Below are positions 59,902-64,000 of a stretch of DNA of 64,000 bases, one piece after another; within the stretch, counting starts at the first letter, position 1, and the number at the start of each line of letters is the position of its first letter. The stretch is from assembly GCF_049846925.1 (NCBI RefSeq), contig NZ_JBNCMT010000013.1, forward strand, positions 61,840 through 125,839. The letters run 5' to 3'. The position numbers and the translations under genes are program-made. This DNA comes from Brevibacillus_H sp049846925. Its GTDB lineage: Bacteria > Bacillota > Bacilli > Brevibacillales > Brevibacillaceae. The notes under the pieces are model-generated. The model saw only the letters and a program-made list of their open reading frames with translations, had not been told where the DNA came from and searched no databases.

Positions 59902-61371
59902 TTGGAGTGGATACTTTTGAAACTATCTGATCAAATCTATTATCAATTTCTTGAATCCACAGCTTCTCGCTGGGAGCCAGAAGTGCTGGTTTTCTTACAT
60001 GGCCTAGGAATGGATCATACATCATGGAGAAATCTATTACCTTATCTTCGTCAGAATTATCATGTTTTGCTGATTGATGTGAGGGGTCATGGGAATAGTC
60101 AAAAAGGCGCAGAAAAAATCACATGGAAGCTACTAGTTGAAGATGTTCGGTTTATTCTAAACAAATTACAGATAACCCAGGCGCATCTCGTGGGACATAC
60201 CCTTGGGGGATATTTAGCAATCCAGTTAGCAAAGGAATTCCCTGAACTAGTTCAATCATTGGTACTCATTTCTACTGCATGTGTCTTTCCAGAATCGTGG
60301 GGAGAGGTTGTACTCACTTACAAGCGTAAACTTGCTGAAAAAGGAATGAAGGGGTTCTCGCGAGACATCATCCCGTACATCTGTCATCCGTTAACAGATG
60401 AGAAAGAATTGTTGCTTGAAACAGCTTTCAACAAGGCTTCGATTGATATCTATTTTGATTTGTTTCATTTAATTGCACAAACCAATTGGTCATTAATTCT
60501 CCAAAGGCTGCACTGTCCGATATTAAATCTTTCGGGCGAATGGGATCCGATATATCCACCAAATGTGATCAGTCTTGGTGTCATCTACATGTCAAATGCC
60601 AGGTATTTAATAGTTCCAGGTGCATCCAATGCCATTCAACTTGATCAGCCGAAAGTGGTCTCCGAATGGATAATGAACTTTATTGATACGGAAAAAGAAC
60701 GCTTATTTTATGCGAATGATAGTTTTCTTTCCAATTACTATAGTAAGGTAAAAGAAACAGTCTCGATGGTAAGTGAAATTGACAACACCGAAACAGGAAT
60801 AGCTGTTCAAGTCAATGACTGCTTCCGAGTAGAAGTTAATGGAGTTGAAGTTTTAGAAGGATGGAATCAACGGAATGCCAAGTACTTACTCTTATATTTA
60901 CTGGTTCATGGTTCGGCTACTAGAGAACAATTGTGCGATGCAATCTGGCCTGAAATTGAGATAGGGAGGGCAAAGGGCTATCTGCGTGTTTCTCTGAATC
61001 ATTTGAGAAAATTGATTGAACAACCAGATCAAGAACAACTTCTATACGTTGATAAGGAACACGTATTTCTTGGAAAGAATGTGAAAAGTGACTACCATTG
61101 TCTAAAAAAACTAATACAGGAGTGCAAAGGAGAAGAAGTTACAGAGAAAAAGCTGCAATTGATCGAGAACTTGCAAGAGCTAGTTACGCTACCGTTATTT
61201 CCTGGATTCTATCAGGAGTGGGTCAATCGATTAAGAGAAGAAATGGAAAATGATCTATATGATCTTTTTTATTGGGCAATGAGAGCGTTAGCAGACCAGG
61301 AAGGCTGGAAAAAAATAAAACTTGTTACAAGGTTCAAGGAGTTAGAAAATATTTACAGCATTGCGAAATAA
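59902..61371 (+). CDS. Alpha/beta hydrolase-fold protein fused to a winged-helix/BTAD-like regulator
   Basis: 489 residues. Residues 20-265 are an alpha/beta hydrolase fold: FLHGLGMDHTSWR oxyanion loop, DVRGHGNS, and a nucleophile elbow GHTLGG at 98-103 in which Thr (T100) replaces Ser. The acid D215 (GEWDP) is kept, but the His position is S242-N243 (PGASNAIQLDQP) instead of GH. Residues about 305-395 are a winged helix like OmpR/SARP proteins (GWNQRNAKYLLLYLLVHGSA; REQLCDAIWPEIE; LRVSLNHLRKLI), followed by a BTAD-like helical end. It probably senses a small molecule rather than hydrolysing it. TTG start at 59902 with GGGGAG in front; TTG 59917 is an alternative. Confidence 0.75.
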   Translation: MEWILLKLSDQIYYQFLESTASRWEPEVLVFLHGLGMDHTSWRNLLPYLRQNYHVLLIDVRGHGNSQKGAEKITWKLLVEDVRFILNKLQITQAHLVGHTLGGYLAIQLAKEFPELVQSLVLISTACVFPESWGEVVLTYKRKLAEKGMKGFSRDIIPYICHPLTDEKELLLETAFNKASIDIYFDLFHLIAQTNWSLILQRLHCPILNLSGEWDPIYPPNVISLGVIYMSNARYLIVPGASNAIQLDQPKVVSEWIMNFIDTEKERLFYANDSFLSNYYSKVKETVSMVSEIDNTETGIAVQVNDCFRVEVNGVEVLEGWNQRNAKYLLLYLLVHGSATREQLCDAIWPEIEIGRAKGYLRVSLNHLRKLIEQPDQEQLLYVDKEHVFLGKNVKSDYHCLKKLIQECKGEEVTEKKLQLIENLQELVTLPLFPGFYQEWVNRLREEMENDLYDLFYWAMRALADQEGWKKIKLVTRFKELENIYSIAK

Positions 61372-61386
61372 CAGAAATACGTAGAA

Positions 61387-61427
61387 AGAGACCAGTTGGA
61401 TGGAAAACCGGCTGGCCTCTTTTTTAT
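61387..61427 (+). terminator. Terminator after the fusion regulator
   Basis: AGAGACCAGTTGG pairs with CCGGCTGGCCTCT apart from one mismatch and two wobbles, followed by T6. Confidence 0.8.
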
Positions 61428-61497
61428 TTGTAAATTATTACATTTTCTAAACAAAAATAATATTTTGTCATAACACAGCAAAACAAGGCCTTATGTA

Positions 61498-61507
61498 ACG
61501 CTAGCGT
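61498..61507. promoter_or_regulatory. Palindrome upstream of the surface-protein gene
   Basis: ACGCTAGCGT, a perfect 10-base palindrome about 85 bases before the start of the surface protein. Could be an operator of the adjacent fusion regulator or chance. Confidence 0.3.
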
Positions 61508-61592
61508 AACGGTATCTTTTGTAGGATAAGAGAGAATTCTGTAAATATTTGAAGTTTTTACCAAAATACTTGGTTTATGTGGGAGGGTAACA

Positions 61593-64000
61593 ATGAGCAA
61601 GAAGAAAAGCAATATGAAGAAAATTGCTGCTGCAGTTGTATCAACTACTTTGCTATTTTCATTAGTTAACAGTGCATTTGCAAGTACTCCGGGTGTGAGA
61701 ATCGCACCACAATTACAACAGCAAGCAGAAAGTGTTACAACAGTTTCAAATGAGGATCAAGAAGAAGAGATTACGGTTAAATCTATTACTGCGACGAACG
61801 GTTCTATTACCGTAAAACTATCGGATGCTCCTGAAGAAATGCCAGAATTAGAAGATTTCATATTCACCAAGCAAATCAATGGCAAGGATGCAACTGCTCT
61901 AAAAGCAACCGGCATCACTTGGAACAAAGACACCAAAACAGCCTACTTTACGTTCAAAGCGCTAAATGCTACCAAAGATGCGCAAAAAGTAGTAGTAAAC
62001 GTAGACTACAATGGTTCGAAAAAATCCGCAAAGCTTTTCACCATTGCTGCAAAAGGTGCAGAGGTTGATAAAGTTCAGATTATAAACAATGCAGCAAATG
62101 CTACATTATTGGTTGGATCTGAGGATGATGCTACCTTGATGTTAACTGCTGTTGCCAAGGACAAAGACGGCAACATCGTAACAGGTAAAAAAGTTGCTTG
62201 GTCTTCTAGCAATGCCAAGGTAGCTTCGGTTGACAAGAATGGTAAGGTTAAGGCAATTGCTTCGGGTAAAGCAGTGATCTCAGCAACCATAGATGGCAAG
62301 GAAGCTACATTAAAAGTAACGGTTACTGAGCCAAAAGTTGAGAAAGTGGAGATCGAAAATACAGCAGATGATGCTGAACTTGTCGTTGGGTCCAATGACG
62401 ATGGATCACTTGTTCTAAAAGCGGTAGCTCTGGACAAAAACGGTAAAGAGCTCAAAGAGAAGAAGATAGAATGGACTTCTCTTGCTCCTATGGTGGCAAC
62501 TGTTGATGATAAAGGAAAAGTAACTGCCATTGCGGTTGGTAAGGCAAAAATTAAAGCTACGGTTGATGGCAAGTCTGCTGATTTCGAGGTAACTGTAAAA
62601 GCAAACCCATCCATTTCCCTTGAAACGAATTTACTTAGCGAGTCTTCTGCTAACGATGGAAGTATTTCTGGAACACAAACCGTTACGTTGACAAATGGCA
62701 AATTCGCTTCTGATATTTCTGCGGCAGACGTGACTGTAAATAACCTGCCAGCAGGCTTAGGTGTGGGGGTAACCCGTAACAGCGATACGCAAATAACCAT
62801 CTTCTTTACGGGACAAGCTTTCAGCCATACTGCTGCTGACAGCAAGAGCAACTTGAGTGTAACGATTAATAAGGCGAAAGTATCTGATGCCAAGGAAAAC
62901 CTGGTTTCTGGTACGTTTTCTATTACGTTTGCAGATCCTGTGATTGTAGTGCCGCCGCCTGTGACAGCACCAACACAAGTAGTTACAGGATTGACATTCC
63001 CAGTTGATATTGACAAAGATGCTGGACAAATTCAGGGTAATCTAAGTTGGACTCCACCAAGTAGAACAAGCAATATAACCCATTATTCCGTCTACTTCTT
63101 AAATAATTCAAATGCAAAAGTAGGAACAAAGATTGTAGATATTCCTGTGGGAACAAATTCTTACGCAGTCCCTGCAAATACGCCAATTCCTAGTGGTGCA
63201 ACCAAGTTCGGTGTTTTTGCGAAAAATGGTGCTGGAGAGAATGCTACTGGAGCAACTGTAGAATTTACTGATGTATCTTTACCAACGGCTTTAGCATCCA
63301 CTGTAACTTTTACTGATGAAGATATTGACGTAGATCAAATTAGCGGAAATGTAACATGGACTGCTGCAACTGATGAGAGCAACATCACACATTATGCGGT
63401 GTACTTTTTGAATGCAGATAATTCAAGAGGAACTCAAATTGGGGCAGATGTGGCTAAAGCAGGTCCATTACAAGTGAATATTGGAGCGGACACAGCAATA
63501 CCATCTGGAACAACGAAAATTGCTGTATTCTCTAAGAATGGTGCTGGCTTAAGTACAGCAGGAAAAGAGATTATGATTAATGACCTTGTTGGTCTAACTG
63601 ACGCCCAAGCCGTAGCCGGAGCAAAGGCAGACTTGGATGACGCAGATCTGCTGAATGGCAACAGTGCCTTGAATAATGTAACAGGGAACTTAACCTTGCC
63701 AACGACAGGAATCAATGGAACCGCAATAAGCTGGGTAGCAGATCATGCAGCAGTAGGAGCAGATGGAAGCGTAATTCGTCCAGCAAATGGATCCGGTGAC
63801 GCAACGGTAACCTTGACAGCAACGATTAGCAAAAATGGAACCCAAGATACCAAAACATTCACGGTAATTGTAAAAGAGGAAGCAATGACAGACGCCCAGG
63901 CTGTAGCCGGAGCAAAAGCGGATTTAGACGATGCAGACCTGCTAAATGGCAACAGTGCCTTGAATAATGTAACAGGCAATGTAACCTTGCCGACGACAGG
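61593..64000 (+). CDS. Large Ig-like repetitive surface protein, 5' part
   Basis: The frame is open to the window end (802 codons). Signal peptide with cleavage after AFA (residue 30). Domains: an N-terminal region, then two BIG2-type Ig domains at about 156-247 and 249-337 (KVAWSSSNAKVASVDKNGKV; KIEWTSLAPMVATVDDKGKV), a spacer, two fibronectin-like units (about 465-565 and 566-665, each with NITHYxVYFLN and SKNGAG/AKNGAG), then atrophied Ig repeats from about 667. GGGAGGG precedes the ATG. It resembles wall-associated adhesins or S-layer proteins; any anchor or S-layer domain must lie beyond the window. Confidence 0.85.
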   Translation, partial: MSKKKSNMKKIAAAVVSTTLLFSLVNSAFASTPGVRIAPQLQQQAESVTTVSNEDQEEEITVKSITATNGSITVKLSDAPEEMPELEDFIFTKQINGKDATALKATGITWNKDTKTAYFTFKALNATKDAQKVVVNVDYNGSKKSAKLFTIAAKGAEVDKVQIINNAANATLLVGSEDDATLMLTAVAKDKDGNIVTGKKVAWSSSNAKVASVDKNGKVKAIASGKAVISATIDGKEATLKVTVTEPKVEKVEIENTADDAELVVGSNDDGSLVLKAVALDKNGKELKEKKIEWTSLAPMVATVDDKGKVTAIAVGKAKIKATVDGKSADFEVTVKANPSISLETNLLSESSANDGSISGTQTVTLTNGKFASDISAADVTVNNLPAGLGVGVTRNSDTQITIFFTGQAFSHTAADSKSNLSVTINKAKVSDAKENLVSGTFSITFADPVIVVPPPVTAPTQVVTGLTFPVDIDKDAGQIQGNLSWTPPSRTSNITHYSVYFLNNSNAKVGTKIVDIPVGTNSYAVPANTPIPSGATKFGVFAKNGAGENATGATVEFTDVSLPTALASTVTFTDEDIDVDQISGNVTWTAATDESNITHYAVYFLNADNSRGTQIGADVAKAGPLQVNIGADTAIPSGTTKIAVFSKNGAGLSTAGKEIMINDLVGLTDAQAVAGAKADLDDADLLNGNSALNNVTGNLTLPTTGINGTAISWVADHAAVGADGSVIRPANGSGDATVTLTATISKNGTQDTKTFTVIVKEEAMTDAQAVAGAKADLDDADLLNGNSALNNVTGNVTLPTT
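63599..64000 (+). repeat. Tandem 291-base coding repeat (atrophied Ig domain)
   Basis: The block beginning TDAQAVAGAKADLDDADLLN recurs 291 bases (97 codons) later at 63890 and is cut by the window end. The two copies share long identical stretches, such as AATGGCAACAGTGCCTTGAA, with synonymous changes between. More copies probably follow. Confidence 0.85.

Noticed and set aside
62075..63016. 313-codon minus-strand frame inside the surface protein
   Set aside because: It is the mirror of the low-complexity, Ala/Thr/Val-rich repeats on the plus strand. It has no ribosome binding site and no family motifs.

Overview
The window looks like a chromosomal segment of a low-to-moderate GC Gram-positive bacterium of the Bacillales, most like Brevibacillus or a close Paenibacillaceae relative. 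The grounds are strong GGAGG ribosome binding sites, frequent TTG/GTG starts, a BdbCD disulfide pair, a CsoR/CopA/CopZ copper operon, a GlnK/GlnL-like two-component pair, and the anaerobic cobalamin route in the form known from Bacillus megaterium (CbiH60-type fusion and long histidine-rich CbiX). No tRNA, rRNA, CRISPR array or intact mobile element was seen. The genus is inferred from gene content only.

Layout. 1-2981: end of a siderophore ABC importer (two FecCD permeases, ATPase) and an FhuF-like iron reductase. 3050-6404: a decayed stretch with fragments of a LysR regulator, a membrane protein, an IS66 transposase, an Rpn-type nuclease/transposase and a GNAT gene broken by a nonsense codon, between intact ydcF-like, Cys-rich and mscL genes. 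6495-7600: bdbC-bdbD. 7799-8821: an unrecognised two-gene unit (membrane protein plus 59-residue basic protein). 9226-10639: an ECF41-type sigma factor and an AhpD-like partner, with a matching promoter between them. 10756-15469: copper regulon (csoR, copA, copZ) followed by VTT, DUF523 and zinc-ribbon genes. 15551-17100: an MFS exporter whose leader carries two copies of the csoR/copA operator pattern. 17152-25685: two DinB proteins, a 7TM-PAS-GGDEF diguanylate cyclase, acetyltransferases, AdaA, DMT and MFS transporters and a hydrolase. 25802-33981: a secreted repeat protein, a structured intergenic element, and an RND efflux operon with its own two-component system.

34088-53169 is the core of the window: 19 cobalamin genes in two units, each behind its own B12 riboswitch and intrinsic terminator. 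Unit 1 (cobO, cobD, cobU, cobS, cobC, cbiZ, cbiB) covers adenosylation, side-chain addition, nucleotide-loop assembly and salvage. Unit 2 (cbiH60, cbiX, cbiJ, cbiC, cbiD, cbiET, cbiL, cbiF, cbiG, cbiA, cbiP, cobT) covers cobalt insertion, ring contraction, amidation and activation of the lower ligand. Many adjacent genes overlap by 1-20 bases, implying translational coupling.

53253-64000: a YhfC-type membrane protein, a C39-like lipoprotein peptidase, a small unknown gene, a glutamate symporter divergent from a GlnK/GlnL-like pair, a truncated haemoglobin, a hydrolase-fold/winged-helix fusion lacking the usual catalytic serine and histidine, and the first 802 codons of a large repetitive surface protein that runs off the end.

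A recurring feature is a family of palindromes (about 20049-20075, 27291-27367, 38661-38773) that share two different palindromic cores and a linker. This looks like an undescribed REP/BIME-like or MITE-like repeat of this genome.
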